Shown: positions 23,552 to 31,320 of the stretch, in pieces
How positions within the stretch are numbered: position 1 is the stretch's first letter
Layout: every line of letters starts with the position of its first letter
From: Agromyces seonyuensis
GTDB lineage: Bacteria > Actinomycetota > Actinomycetes > Actinomycetales > Microbacteriaceae
Length of the DNA stretch: 37,702 bases
Direction: 5' to 3'
Assembly: GCF_009789225.1 (NCBI RefSeq)
Contig: NZ_WSTA01000030.1
Coordinates: 1 to 37,702, forward strand
The notes under the pieces: generated by a model
The model's input: only the letters and a program-made list of their open reading frames with translations
Told to the model about the DNA's origin: nothing
Database searches by the model: none
Position numbers and translations under genes: made by a program

Positions 23552-24697
23552 ATGACGGATGACGCCAAGCCGGAGATCTACAAGGGGCTCGCGGGCGTGC
23601 CCGTGGACTATACGGCGATCTCGAAGGTGAACCCCGAGACGAACTCGCTGCTCTACCGCGGCTACCCCGTGCAGGAGCTCGCCGCCAACTGCACGTTCGA
23701 GGAGGTCGCCTACCTGCTCTGGTACGGCGAGCTGCCCGACCCCGAGCAGCTCGGCGCCTTCGAGGACCGGGAGCGCTCGCTCCGCGGCCTCGACCACGAC
23801 GTCAAGAAGGTCATCGACGCACTGCCGATCGACGCGCACCCCATGGACGTCGTGCGCACGGCGGTGAGCTTCATCGGCGCCGCCGACCCCGCCACTCCCG
23901 ACGAGTCGCCCGAGGCCAACCTCGACAAGGCGATCCGCCTGTTCGCGAAGCTGCCCTCGATCGTGGCCTACGAGCAGCGCCGCCGGAACGGCCTGCACTA
24001 CGTCGAGCCGCGCGAGGATCTCGGGTACTCGGCGAACTTCCTCTGGCAGGCGTTCGGGGAGCTGCCGGAGCTGCCCGTCGTGAGCGCGTTCGACGTGTCG
24101 ATGATCCTGTACGCCGAGCACTCGTTCAACGCCTCGACGTTCACCGCGCGCGTCATCACGTCGACGCTCGCCGACCTCTACTCGGCGGTCACCGGCGCCA
24201 TCGGCGCGCTCAAGGGGCCGCTGCACGGCGGTGCGAACGAGGCCGTCATGCACATCTTCGACGAGGTCGGCTCGGCCGAGCACGTCGGGGCGTGGCTCGA
24301 CGAGGCGCTCGGCGCCAAGCGCAAGATCATGGGCTTCGGCCACCGCGTCTACAAGCACGGCGACTCGCGCGTGCCCACGATGCACGCGGCGCTCGTGAGT
24401 CTCGTCGAGTACTACGACCGCCCCGACCTGCTGGAGCTCTACACGGCGCTCGCCGACGAGTTCACCGCACGCAAGGGCATCCACCCGAACCTCGACTACC
24501 CGTCGGGTCCGGCGTACCACCTCATGGGCTTCGACACCGAGATCTTCACCCCGCTCTTCGTCGCGGCGCGGGTCACGGGCTGGACGGCGCACATCCTCGA
24601 GCAGGCCGCGGCCAACGCGCTCATCCGCCCGCTGTCGGTCTACAACGGCGAGGACCAGCGCGCCGTCCCCGTGCGGGAAACCGCCGAGTCGGCGTAG
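23552..24697 (+). CDS. prpC: 2-methylcitrate synthase (citrate synthase family)
   Basis: Condenses propionyl-CoA with oxaloacetate, the entry step of the methylcitrate cycle. The 381-residue protein has the citrate-synthase catalytic triad His225 (KGPLHGGANEA), His264 (GFGHRVYK) and Asp315 (HPNLDYPSGPAYH), and YAEHSFNASTFTARV (187-201) for oxaloacetate. The short length (about 380 rather than 430) is typical of the type used as 2-methylcitrate synthase, which usually also accepts acetyl-CoA. ATG 23552 is preceded by AAAGGA (spacing about 7). It follows prpB by 288 nt and may have its own transcript. Confidence 0.94.
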   Translation: MTDDAKPEIYKGLAGVPVDYTAISKVNPETNSLLYRGYPVQELAANCTFEEVAYLLWYGELPDPEQLGAFEDRERSLRGLDHDVKKVIDALPIDAHPMDVVRTAVSFIGAADPATPDESPEANLDKAIRLFAKLPSIVAYEQRRRNGLHYVEPREDLGYSANFLWQAFGELPELPVVSAFDVSMILYAEHSFNASTFTARVITSTLADLYSAVTGAIGALKGPLHGGANEAVMHIFDEVGSAEHVGAWLDEALGAKRKIMGFGHRVYKHGDSRVPTMHAALVSLVEYYDRPDLLELYTALADEFTARKGIHPNLDYPSGPAYHLMGFDTEIFTPLFVAARVTGWTAHILEQAAANALIRPLSVYNGEDQRAVPVRETAESA

Positions 24698-24703
24698 CCG
24701 CTC

Positions 24704-24752
24704 GGGAACGCCGACGGGCCCGGCAGCGCGATGCGCTGCCGGGCCCGTTCCC
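24704..24752. terminator. Strong hairpin between prpC and the LAXTG protein gene
   Basis: Inner stem of 14 perfect base pairs, GGGCCCGGCAGCGC (24716-24729) with GCGCTGCCGGGCCC (24733-24746), closing a GAT loop, and an outer stem GGGAAC (24704-24709) with GTTCCC (24747-24752). It begins 6 nt after the prpC stop and sits between convergent genes, so it is most likely a bidirectional terminator. Confidence 0.8.
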
Positions 24753-24782
24753 GTCCTCCGGGTCTGGACGGGATGCCGGTGC

Positions 24783-25949
24783 TCAGCCGGCGTGCTCCGT
24801 GCCCGCTTCCGCGGCCCGGTGGGCGCGGCGGCGGCGTCCGGCGAGGACCAGCCCGGTGCCCGCGAGGGCGATCGTGGCGCCCATCGTCAGCCACGGGGCG
24901 GTCTCGGAACCGGTGTGGGCGAGGCCGGTGCGGGCGCTGCCCGTCGCCTCGGGGGCGGTCGGCGTCGCGGCGATCTCGACGCTCGTGGTGGGGACGGACT
25001 CGATCGTGCCATCGGTGCCGATCGAGATCGGGTCGATGGGGGCCGGGTCGGTGGGGCCCGCCGGGTCGGCGGTGCCTGCCGGGTCGGCAGGGTCGGCGGG
25101 GTCGGCGGGGTCAGCGGGGTCGGCGGGGTCTGCCGGGTCCGCCGGGTCGGCGGGGTCTGCCGGGTCCGCCGGGTCGGCGGGGTCAGCGGGGTCGGTGGGG
25201 TCGGCCGGGTCGGTGGGGTCGGCCGGGTCTACCGGGTCGGTGGCCTCGGCCCCCGTCGCCGCCAGGACCAGGAACGTCCCGCTCGTGGTTCCACCGGCCT
25301 TCGGGTTGCCCGCGCTGTCCACTTTGCCGCCGACCGAAGTCCCGAACGGGTACTCCGGCGTGCCCGTCGCGCCGATGCCGTAGGCCTGCCACCGATACGT
25401 GCCAGGACCGCCGAACGTGCCGCCGTCGATCATCGAGACGTAGAGGTGGTATCCGTCCATCTCGATTCCGTAGATGCCGTTGGCGCGGTCGTCGTTCTGC
25501 GCGGCGGGGCCGCTGGGCACGAGGTACGCGCCGTCCGTCCGGTCGGTCGCCTCGGTCACCGTGCCGAAGTCGATCGCGCCGATCACCGCGGGTCGGTTTG
25601 CCGCGGGGGCGGGCGTCGAAGCTGCGATGCGGGAGGCGGCGTCGGCGGTCGCTGCTTCCGGCGCTGCCGCAGGCTCGCCCGCAGGTGCGCCGACGGGCTC
25701 GGAGTCGAGGACCGGGTCGGCCGTCGCGACGGGGTCGGCCGGCGCGCTCTCCTCGACGGGTGCGGCTTCCTCGGCGGGTGCCGCCTGCTCGACGGGTGCC
25801 GTCTCCTCGACGGGCGCGGCCTCGGCGACGGACGCCGCCGCGGCGGGCTCGGTCGTCGGGGCGGACTCGTCGGCCATCGCGCCGAGCGGGGCGGCGATGG
25901 CGAGGCCGGCGGAGAGGGCGGTCGCGGTGACGACGTGCAGTGCCTTCAT
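24783..25949 (-). CDS. Secreted cell-wall protein with LAXTG sorting signal and Asp-Pro-Ala repeats
   Basis: A 388-residue surface protein. Order: signal peptide (1-26, MKALHVVTATALSAGLAIAAPLGAMA); a Pro/Glu/Val/Ala-rich stretch with PVEETAPVEQ-like repeats (about 38-70) and more low complexity to about 115; a folded part (about 118-230) with AVIGAIDFGTVTEATDRTDGAYL, DGYHLYVSMIDG and GTYRWQAYGIG; a D-P-A tripeptide repeat (about 238-297); then LAHTG (343-347), a membrane helix (about 353-373) and the tail GRRRRAHRAAEAGTEHAG. LAXTG is the motif of class E sortases in high-GC Gram-positives. No sortase gene is in the window. I do not recognise the folded part. ATG 25949 starts directly at the signal peptide. 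Confidence 0.85.
   Translation of the reverse strand: MKALHVVTATALSAGLAIAAPLGAMADESAPTTEPAAAASVAEAAPVEETAPVEQAAPAEEAAPVEESAPADPVATADPVLDSEPVGAPAGEPAAAPEAATADAASRIAASTPAPAANRPAVIGAIDFGTVTEATDRTDGAYLVPSGPAAQNDDRANGIYGIEMDGYHLYVSMIDGGTFGGPGTYRWQAYGIGATGTPEYPFGTSVGGKVDSAGNPKAGGTTSGTFLVLAATGAEATDPVDPADPTDPADPTDPADPADPADPADPADPADPADPADPADPADPADPADPAGTADPAGPTDPAPIDPISIGTDGTIESVPTTSVEIAATPTAPEATGSARTGLAHTGSETAPWLTMGATIALAGTGLVLAGRRRRAHRAAEAGTEHAG
25063..25232. repeat. 9-bp minisatellite coding the Asp-Pro-Ala repeat
   Basis: Imperfect tandem copies of GGGTCGGCG (plus strand), with variants GGGTCAGCG, GGGTCTGCC, GGGTCCGCC, GGGTCGGTG and GGGTCGGCC. A 27-bp higher-order unit (GGGTCTGCC, GGGTCCGCC, GGGTCGGCG) occurs twice. 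The unit is a multiple of three, so copy-number change alters the spacer length of the surface protein without breaking the frame. Confidence 0.85.
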
Positions 25950-26109
25950 GATCTGATCCGTTTCCATTCGTGGTGGGTTCGGGTTCGTATCTGCGGTGAT
26001 TCCACGATCCCGCCCGGCGCGATCCGGCAGCACGGCCGAACGACCCCATCACTACCGACGAAAGTCGATGGATGCTCGTGTTCCGCTCGACCGCGACCGC
26101 GTCGCCGCC

Positions 26110-26115
26110 TAACGT
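26110..26115 (+). promoter_or_regulatory. Predicted -10 box, leaderless (histidine kinase gene)
   Basis: TAACGT, 7 nt before GTG 26123. The 160-nt divergent gap from the LAXTG gene shows no clear -10 for the minus-strand gene. Confidence 0.55.
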
Positions 26116-26122
26116 GACGAGG

Positions 26123-27211
26123 GTGGGGGAGCGCGCCTGGCGGACGGATGCGGTGCTCGCGGCGGCGACAGCGGCCGCGGGAGTGCTGCTGGCCTATCTG
26201 CGGGTCTCCTCGGACGTCGGCTGGGCGCCGCCCTGGGCCGAGTACGCCGTGCAGGTGGCGGCCGCAGCGTTCGTGCCGGTGCGGCGGAGCCGTCCGCTCG
26301 TGCTGCTCGTCGTGTGCATCGCCGTCTCGTTCGTCGCTCCGGTCATCGCCGCTTTCGTGGCGCTGCACGCCGTCGGCTGCTACCTCGAGAGCGCCCGCCT
26401 CGGCGCGATCGCGGCCCTCGTCGCCATCGGCGCGACCTGGCCGACCTGGCTCGTCACGAGCACGCTGTCCGGGCCGTCGGCGCTCTGGGCGGGCATCCTG
26501 ATGCTGTTCGCCGCTTTCCTGGCCGGGCGGCTCCAACGCGGGCAGCATCTCGCCGACCGCGCCGCGACGGTCGCGGCGAGCCGCGCCGCACGCGCCGCGG
26601 CGCGCAGCGAGCTCGCCCGTGAACTGCACGACGTCGTCTCGCACCGCCTGAGCTACGCCGTGGTCGAAGCGGAGGTCATCGGCACGACGACGGACGATGC
26701 GGAGGTGCGACGGCTCGCGGGCGAGATCGGGCAGACCGGTCGCGCCGCACTCGCGGAGCTGCGACTCGTGCTCGCCGCGCTCGCCGAGGATGCACCCGCC
26801 TCGGCCGCCGTCCAGACCGCGGCCGATGGGGCCGACGAGCTCGACGTCGCCGTCGTCGAGGCGCGCGCGGCCGGCCAGCCCGTGGAGGTCGAGCGCCGCA
26901 TCCCGCCGTCCGTGCCGCCCGGCATCCTGGATCGCACGTTCGCGCAGATCGCCCGCGAAGGGCTTGCGAACGCCGTGCGGCACGCGCCCGGCGCGCCGAC
27001 GAGCCTGCGCATCGAACCGGTCGACGGCGCCGCCCGCATCGTCGTCGAGAACGCGCGTCCGGCCGCGCCGCCGACGGGGCTCACCGGCGGCGGCTTCGGC
27101 CTCGCCGCACTGCGCGAGCGCGTCGAGCTGCTCGGCGGCGACTTCGAGGCCGCGCCGACCCCGGCCGGCGGGTTCTGGTTGCAGGCCACGATCCCGGAGG
27201 TGCGCGCATGA
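26123..27211 (+). CDS. Sensor histidine kinase, NarL/DesK type
   Basis: A 362-residue membrane sensor. It has about four to five membrane helices (about 8-28, 41-52, 58-80, 92-113 and 119-136) with no large extracellular domain, a helical linker, the HisKA_3 phosphoacceptor box SELARELHDVVSHRLS with His169, and a HATPase with EGLANAVRHAPGA (N box, about 270-282) and LTGGGFGLAALRERVELLGG (G boxes). The architecture suggests sensing within or at the membrane. GTG 26123 was chosen because it is 7 nt after TAACGT; the upstream ATG at 26072 would precede that promoter. It overlaps the response regulator by 4 nt (ATGA). Confidence 0.9.
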   Translation: MGERAWRTDAVLAAATAAAGVLLAYLRVSSDVGWAPPWAEYAVQVAAAAFVPVRRSRPLVLLVVCIAVSFVAPVIAAFVALHAVGCYLESARLGAIAALVAIGATWPTWLVTSTLSGPSALWAGILMLFAAFLAGRLQRGQHLADRAATVAASRAARAAARSELARELHDVVSHRLSYAVVEAEVIGTTTDDAEVRRLAGEIGQTGRAALAELRLVLAALAEDAPASAAVQTAADGADELDVAVVEARAAGQPVEVERRIPPSVPPGILDRTFAQIAREGLANAVRHAPGAPTSLRIEPVDGAARIVVENARPAAPPTGLTGGGFGLAALRERVELLGGDFEAAPTPAGGFWLQATIPEVRA

Positions 27212-27864
27212 TCACGGTCGTGGTCGTCGACGACGAGGCCCTGCTGCGAGCCGGCATCGTGCGGCTCGTGGAGTCCGACCCCGGCCTGCGGGTCGTCGGC
27301 GAGGGCGGCGACGGTCGCGCGGCGATCGAGCTCGTCCGCGTGCTGGCGCCCGACGTCCTGCTCGTCGACATGCAGATGCCCGTGCTCGACGGCCTCGACG
27401 CGATCGCCTCCATCCACCGCGAGCACCCCGAGGTCGCCGTCATCGTGCTCACGAGCTTCCTGACCGACGAGTACCTCGTGCCGGCGCTGCGGGCGGGGGC
27501 CGTCGGCTACCTGCTCAAAGACTCGACGCCGCAGGAGCTGCACCACGGCATCCGAGCCGCCGCCGCGGGCGACTCGGTGCTCTCGCCCGCCGTCGCCCAG
27601 CGCCTCATCGCGGCCGCCGGATCGGGTCCGGGCGGGCGCCGTTCGGCGGCCCGCGCCCGGCTCGAGCGCCTCGCCCCGCAGGAGCGGGAGGTCGTGGTCG
27701 CCCTCGCCGAGGGACTCACGAACGCCGAGATCGGGGCGCGCCTCTTCCTCGCCGAGTCCACCGTGAAGGCCTATCTCGCGAACGCGATGACGAAGCTGGG
27801 CACGTCGAACCGGACCCAGACGGCGATCCTCGCCCACGAGGCGGAACTGCCCGCCGACAACTGA
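27208..27864 (+). CDS. Response regulator, NarL/LuxR family
   Basis: A 218-residue partner of the kinase encoded just upstream. The receiver domain (1-120) has the acidic pair Asp8/Asp9 (VVVVDDEALLRAG), phosphoacceptor Asp54 (LLVDMQMPVLDG), the conserved Thr in VLTSFLTDEY and Lys in LLKDSTP. The C-terminal LuxR helix-turn-helix (about 150-210) reads LAPQEREVVVALAEGLTNAEIG, LFLAESTVKAYLANAMTKLG. Start ATG 27208 overlaps the kinase stop. The next gene, a secreted protein, begins 219 nt later with a palindrome in its leader, so it is a candidate target. Confidence 0.95.
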   Translation: MITVVVVDDEALLRAGIVRLVESDPGLRVVGEGGDGRAAIELVRVLAPDVLLVDMQMPVLDGLDAIASIHREHPEVAVIVLTSFLTDEYLVPALRAGAVGYLLKDSTPQELHHGIRAAAAGDSVLSPAVAQRLIAAAGSGPGGRRSAARARLERLAPQEREVVVALAEGLTNAEIGARLFLAESTVKAYLANAMTKLGTSNRTQTAILAHEAELPADN

Positions 27865-27969
27865 GCATCCGGACGCCGGTTGCCGGACGGCCGTCGACCG
27901 CGCTGGACGAGCGTCCCCCGGCCCAGGACGAACGGATCGCACTCCGATGCGCCGCCCTCGGTCGAGCGG

Positions 27970-27975
27970 TACGTT
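27970..27975 (+). promoter_or_regulatory. Candidate -10 box of the Ig-repeat secreted protein gene
   Basis: TACGTT, giving a leader of about 100 nt to ATG 28084; the 219-nt gap after the response regulator otherwise shows only the palindrome at 27987-28001. Confidence 0.35.
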
Positions 27976-27986
27976 TCGCGCGTCCA

Positions 27987-28001
27987 CGGACACGGTGTCC
28001 G
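27987..28001. promoter_or_regulatory. 15-bp palindrome near the predicted transcription start
   Basis: CGGACAC-G-GTGTCCG, perfect 7-bp arms around one base, starting about 11 nt after the TACGTT box. It may be an operator, possibly for the neighbouring NarL-type regulator (inference). Confidence 0.4.
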
Positions 28002-28083
28002 AGGGGGAGCCGGCGGGAGCCGGACGGGCGGGATCGCAACGGCGCGGGTGCGCCGTCGTCGGCGTGCGTCCGTGGAGCCGCCG

Positions 28084-30078
28084 ATGCCTCGATTCGCCCG
28101 CCCGCTGCTGGTCGGCGTCGCCGCCGCGGCGCTCGTCGTCGCCGTCGGCACACCAGCCGCCGCGGCCCCCGGTCCGGTCCTGCAGGTGCGGGTCGTCGTC
28201 GGGGACGAGCAGCTCTTCACCGACGCGCGCCATCAGGTCGCGATCGACGTCTACGCGGCCGACGACCCGTCGACGCCGGTGCAGACGTTCGACGCGGGGG
28301 AGTTGCGCACCGGCGACCCGCTGTCCGCGGACGGGTTCTCGATCGACCTGCCGGAGGGCGACTACAAGGTGCAGGCGGTGCTCGACGACGGCTCGAGCGG
28401 TTGGCTCGTCGACCGCACGAACGAGGACGACGTGATCCTCGAGGAACTGATGCACTCGGGCTTCCGCGCGGCGGAGTCGTTCGCCGACGCGACCGTCGTG
28501 CATTTCGACGCGACCGGGGACTCGGATCTCGCGCAGGGACTCGTGGCCGTGCATCCGGAGCCGAACTCGATCCTCGGCGGCGTCTACGACGGCGGCGGCG
28601 ACGTGTTCGGCCTCGACGCGGACGCCCGCATGGAGGTCTACCCCGTCGGCGCGGACCTCCCCGTGGCGATCGCCGAGGCCGACGAGGACGCCCGTGCGCT
28701 GCTCGTCGGCGGGCTCGCGCCCGGCGACTACCAGGTGCGCTTCACGGGCACCCGCACGACGACGCCGGAGGGCGGCGATCCGTTCGACGAGCCGATGGAG
28801 CAGTGGTGGCCGCTCGGTCCGAGCCGCGCCGACGCCCAGACGGTGACGATCCCGCAGGGCGGCGGGCACTGGACCGGGATCACGGGGAACCTCGACGTCG
28901 GCGCCGACGTCGGGATCGACCTGCTCGCCGAGATCACCGGCAACCCGGCGGTCGACGACGTCGTGCGCCTCGAACCGACCGGGAGCTTCATCGACAACCC
29001 CGACCTGGATCCGGCCGTCGAACCGTGGATCCTCGAGCACGACGTGCAGATCGGCGCCGTCGACTGGTTCGCGGACGGCGTGCCGATCGTCGGGCGCCAC
29101 GGGCGCGAGCTCCATGTTCCGCCGTCGGCCGAGGGCGCCGTGCTCACGGCCGAGTACGCGATCTCCGCGATCATGGGCTGGGCGACCTCGGTCGGCACGA
29201 CGGCGCCGACGGCACCGGTCGGCCCGTCGACCTCCCGCCCGATGACCACGGCGCCGGTTTCGACGCTCGCCGGAACGCCCGCGGTCGGGCAGAAGCTGAC
29301 CGCGACGCTCGGCACGTGGTCGCCCGGCGGGACGACCCGCACGCGCGAGTGGCTCCGCGACGGGGTGCCGATCCCGGATGCGCCCGACGCGAACACCTAC
29401 CTGCTCACCGCGGACGACCTCGGTGCGGAGATCTCGGTGCGGGTGACCGCGGCGAAGCCCGGTTGGGCGACGACCGCCCGCACGAGCGACCCGCTCGGAC
29501 CCGTCGACGCCGGCGAGCTCGTGCCCGCGACGCCGAGGATCGCCGGCGGCGCGGCGCCCCGGGTCGGGACGGCGCTCAGCGCGAACCCCGGGACCTGGAA
29601 GCCGGCGCCGGTCGACCTCTCGTACCGGTGGCTGCGCGACGGCGCGCCGATCGACGGTGCGACCGGTGCGGCCTACACGCCGACCGAGACCGACCTCGGT
29701 GCGCTGCTCTCGCTCGAGGTCTCAGGCGCGAAAGCCGGCTTCGAGTCCGACTCGCGGACGGTCGCCGCCGCCGAGCCGACGGCGGCGGGCCGCCTGACCG
29801 GCACGAAGCCCGCCATCCTCGGCACGCCGAAGGTGGGGCAATCGCTCTCGATCGACCCGGGCGCCTGGATGCCCGCGGCGTCGCAGCTCGAGATCCAGTG
29901 GCTGCGGGCCGGTGCGCCGATCCCCGGTGCGACGGGCGCGACCTACACGCCGACCGCCCTCGACGTCGGCAAGGCGCTCAAGGCGACCGTGACGTCGTCG
30001 TACCCGGGCTACGCGGCCGCGGACGGGTCGCAGACCCTCGAGAAGACGAGCGCCGCGACCGCGAAGGTGCTGCCGTGA
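28084..30078 (+). CDS. Large secreted protein with three C-terminal Ig-like repeats
   Basis: A 664-residue exported protein. A signal peptide (1-28, FARPLLVGVAAAALVVAVGTPAAA, cut near AAA-PG) is followed by a beta-rich region (about 30-380) with SpaA/carboxypeptidase-like strands (DLPEGDYKVQAVLDDGSSG; LAPGDYQVRFTGT), then three repeats of about 90 residues (about 395-480, 488-570, 578-664). Each repeat follows the pattern A-G-x-P-x-V-G-x-x-L-x-x-x-x-G-x-W, W-L-R-D-G-x-P-I, T-Y-x-x-T, D-x-G, V-T-x-x-x-x-G, as in many actinobacterial secreted proteins. No catalytic motif, sorting signal or membrane anchor is seen, so it is probably released or held non-covalently. ATG 28084 fits the signal peptide; the ribosome-binding site is weak (GTGGAGCC). 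Confidence 0.82.
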   Translation: MPRFARPLLVGVAAAALVVAVGTPAAAAPGPVLQVRVVVGDEQLFTDARHQVAIDVYAADDPSTPVQTFDAGELRTGDPLSADGFSIDLPEGDYKVQAVLDDGSSGWLVDRTNEDDVILEELMHSGFRAAESFADATVVHFDATGDSDLAQGLVAVHPEPNSILGGVYDGGGDVFGLDADARMEVYPVGADLPVAIAEADEDARALLVGGLAPGDYQVRFTGTRTTTPEGGDPFDEPMEQWWPLGPSRADAQTVTIPQGGGHWTGITGNLDVGADVGIDLLAEITGNPAVDDVVRLEPTGSFIDNPDLDPAVEPWILEHDVQIGAVDWFADGVPIVGRHGRELHVPPSAEGAVLTAEYAISAIMGWATSVGTTAPTAPVGPSTSRPMTTAPVSTLAGTPAVGQKLTATLGTWSPGGTTRTREWLRDGVPIPDAPDANTYLLTADDLGAEISVRVTAAKPGWATTARTSDPLGPVDAGELVPATPRIAGGAAPRVGTALSANPGTWKPAPVDLSYRWLRDGAPIDGATGAAYTPTETDLGALLSLEVSGAKAGFESDSRTVAAAEPTAAGRLTGTKPAILGTPKVGQSLSIDPGAWMPAASQLEIQWLRAGAPIPGATGATYTPTALDVGKALKATVTSSYPGYAAADGSQTLEKTSAATAKVLP

Positions 30079-30104
30079 CGTCGACGCCGTCGGCACGGGC
30101 CGAC

Positions 30105-30168
30105 GTTGTCGGGGGTCCGCAGCCGGCGGCGGCCTGAACCGGGCGGCGGGTTGGCGCCGACCGACAAC
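30105..30168. other. Intergenic stretch with a wide inverted repeat
   Basis: The 132-nt gap 30079-30210 contains GTTGTCGG (30105-30112) and CCGACAAC (30161-30168), 8-bp arms around a 48-nt GC-rich loop. It may be a weak terminator for the secreted-protein gene; otherwise only the next promoter is seen. Confidence 0.3.
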
Positions 30169-30196
30169 CGGCGGGCATCCGGATGCCGTGCGTGCG

Positions 30197-30202
30197 TAGC
30201 AT
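30197..30202 (+). promoter_or_regulatory. Predicted -10 box, leaderless (thioesterase-like gene)
   Basis: TAGCAT, 8 nt before ATG 30211; no ribosome-binding site. Confidence 0.5.
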
Positions 30203-30210
30203 CCTTCGTC

Positions 30211-30777
30211 ATGCACATGATCTTCCGGACGCTGCTGCACATCCTCTTCCTGTCGCGGCGCAAGCCGGACCTCGCGATGTTCGATGTGGCCCGCACCCGG
30301 TTCGTCACCCTGCCGACCGATCAGGACATCAACCGGCACATGAACAACGGCGTCTACTTCTCGATCATGGACGTCGCGCGCATGGACCTCATCGTGCGGA
30401 CCGGCTACTTCGCGACGATGCGCGAGCGCGGCTGGTACCCCGTCGTCGTGAGCGAGACGATCTCGTTCCGCAAGTCGCTGAGCCTCTGGCAGCGCTTCAC
30501 GATCGAGTCGCGCATCCTCGGCGTCGACGACAAGGCGTTCTACATGGAGCAGCGCTTCGTGCGCCGCGGCGCCGACGGCACGCCCGAGATCTACGCCAAG
30601 GCGTTCGTGCGCGGTCGGATGCTCCGCAAGGCCGGCGGCACCGTGCCGATCGAGGAGGTCGTGGAGTCGATGGGCGGTCTTCCCGAGGGCGTGGCGGTGC
30701 CCGAACGGGTGCTCGAGTGGGGCCAGGCGGTCGCGCTGCCGGCGACGCGCGCCGACGCGCCCTCGATCTGGGAGTGA
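30211..30777 (+). CDS. Hotdog-fold acyl-CoA thioesterase-like protein
   Basis: A 188-residue protein with the 4HBT hotdog signature: FDVARTRFVTLPTDQDINRHMNNGVYF contains the conserved Asp39 and the N-x-H-M-N-N-G-x-Y-F loop (41-50) typical of the THEM6/YbgC-like branch, followed by the hotdog helix and strands (SIMDVARMDLIVRTGYF, VVVSETISFRKSL, YMEQRFVRRG). It likely hydrolyses an acyl-CoA thioester; the substrate is unknown. The start ATG lies 8 nt after TAGCAT and the N-terminus is hydrophobic (MIFRTLLHILFL), perhaps membrane-associated. The next gene follows after 20 nt with its own promoter. Confidence 0.85.
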   Translation: MHMIFRTLLHILFLSRRKPDLAMFDVARTRFVTLPTDQDINRHMNNGVYFSIMDVARMDLIVRTGYFATMRERGWYPVVVSETISFRKSLSLWQRFTIESRILGVDDKAFYMEQRFVRRGADGTPEIYAKAFVRGRMLRKAGGTVPIEEVVESMGGLPEGVAVPERVLEWGQAVALPATRADAPSIWE

Positions 30778-30785
30778 GGCCGCGC

Positions 30786-30791
30786 TAGGGT
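30786..30791 (+). promoter_or_regulatory. Predicted -10 box, leaderless (small membrane protein gene)
   Basis: TAGGGT, 6 nt before ATG 30798. Confidence 0.6.
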
Positions 30792-30797
30792 CGCAGC

Positions 30798-31154
30798 ATG
30801 GCTTCCAAGGGGGACGAGCAGCCGCTCGACGTGTGGTCCGACAAGGCAGGGCTCTGGGGGATGCTCGCGGGCGTGATCACGGCCGCGCTCATCGCAGTGC
30901 CGCTGTCCGGCGCGTTCGCGTTCGCGACGCACCCGAACTCGCAGCTCCTCTTCAGCGGCAAGCTCAACGAGGCGTCGCAGGCCGGCTTCGCGATCTTCTG
31001 GTGGCTCGCGACGCTGCTGCTGCTCGCGCTGCCCTTCCTCGTGGGCTTCGGCATCGCGAAGCTCTCGTTCAAGGGCCTCGCGATCGTCGGCGGCATCGTG
31101 GTGGTCTTCATCATCGCGCTGCTCGTGCTGGGGCAGCTCTTCCTGTTCGTCTGA
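30798..31154 (+). CDS. Small membrane protein of unknown function
   Basis: A 118-residue protein with a short acidic N-terminus and three membrane helices (about 18-42, 62-88 and 92-117). The loop FATHPNSQLLFSGKLNEASQ between helices 1 and 2 is polar. I do not recognise a family. The gene has its own leaderless promoter right after the thioesterase-like gene and is followed by palindromic repeats and a convergent regulator gene. Confidence 0.75.
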   Translation: MASKGDEQPLDVWSDKAGLWGMLAGVITAALIAVPLSGAFAFATHPNSQLLFSGKLNEASQAGFAIFWWLATLLLLALPFLVGFGIAKLSFKGLAIVGGIVVVFIIALLVLGQLFLFV

Positions 31155-31163
31155 CGCCTCCCG

Positions 31164-31251
31164 CTGGTCGCGCAGCGACGCCGGAGCGCATCGAGACCGA
31201 GTGAGCGGCCGGTGCGAGGTCTCGATACGGCGCTGGCGCGCCTACTCGACC
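31164..31251. repeat. Palindromic intergenic repeat of the GGTCTCGATAC family
   Basis: A degenerate left arm (CTGGTCGCGCAGCG..., ending GCATCGAGACC at 31188-31198) and a right arm GGTCTCGATAC (31218-31228), core GGCGCTGGCGCGCCT, ACTCGACC (31244-31251). It starts 10 nt after the upstream stop, between convergent genes, as in the 7191-7445 cluster. Confidence 0.75.
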
Positions 31252-31279
31252 GGCGGAGCCTCGTGCGCGGGCCGTGCGA

Positions 31280-31313
31280 GGTCTCGATACGGCGCTGGCG
31301 CGCCTACTCGATC
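31280..31313. repeat. Right-arm copy of the GGTCTCGATAC family
   Basis: GGTCTCGATAC, core GGCGCTGGCGCGCCT, then ACTCGATC; a nearly exact direct copy of 31218-31251 with one change, ending 7 nt before the stop of the convergent gene. Confidence 0.75.
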
Positions 31314-31320
31314 GTCGGGG

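Noticed and set aside
25063..25232. Tandem GGGTCGGCG repeats as a possible CRISPR-like array
   Set aside because: The units are 9 bp with no spacers, in frame in a protein gene, and encode Asp-Pro-Ala repeats.
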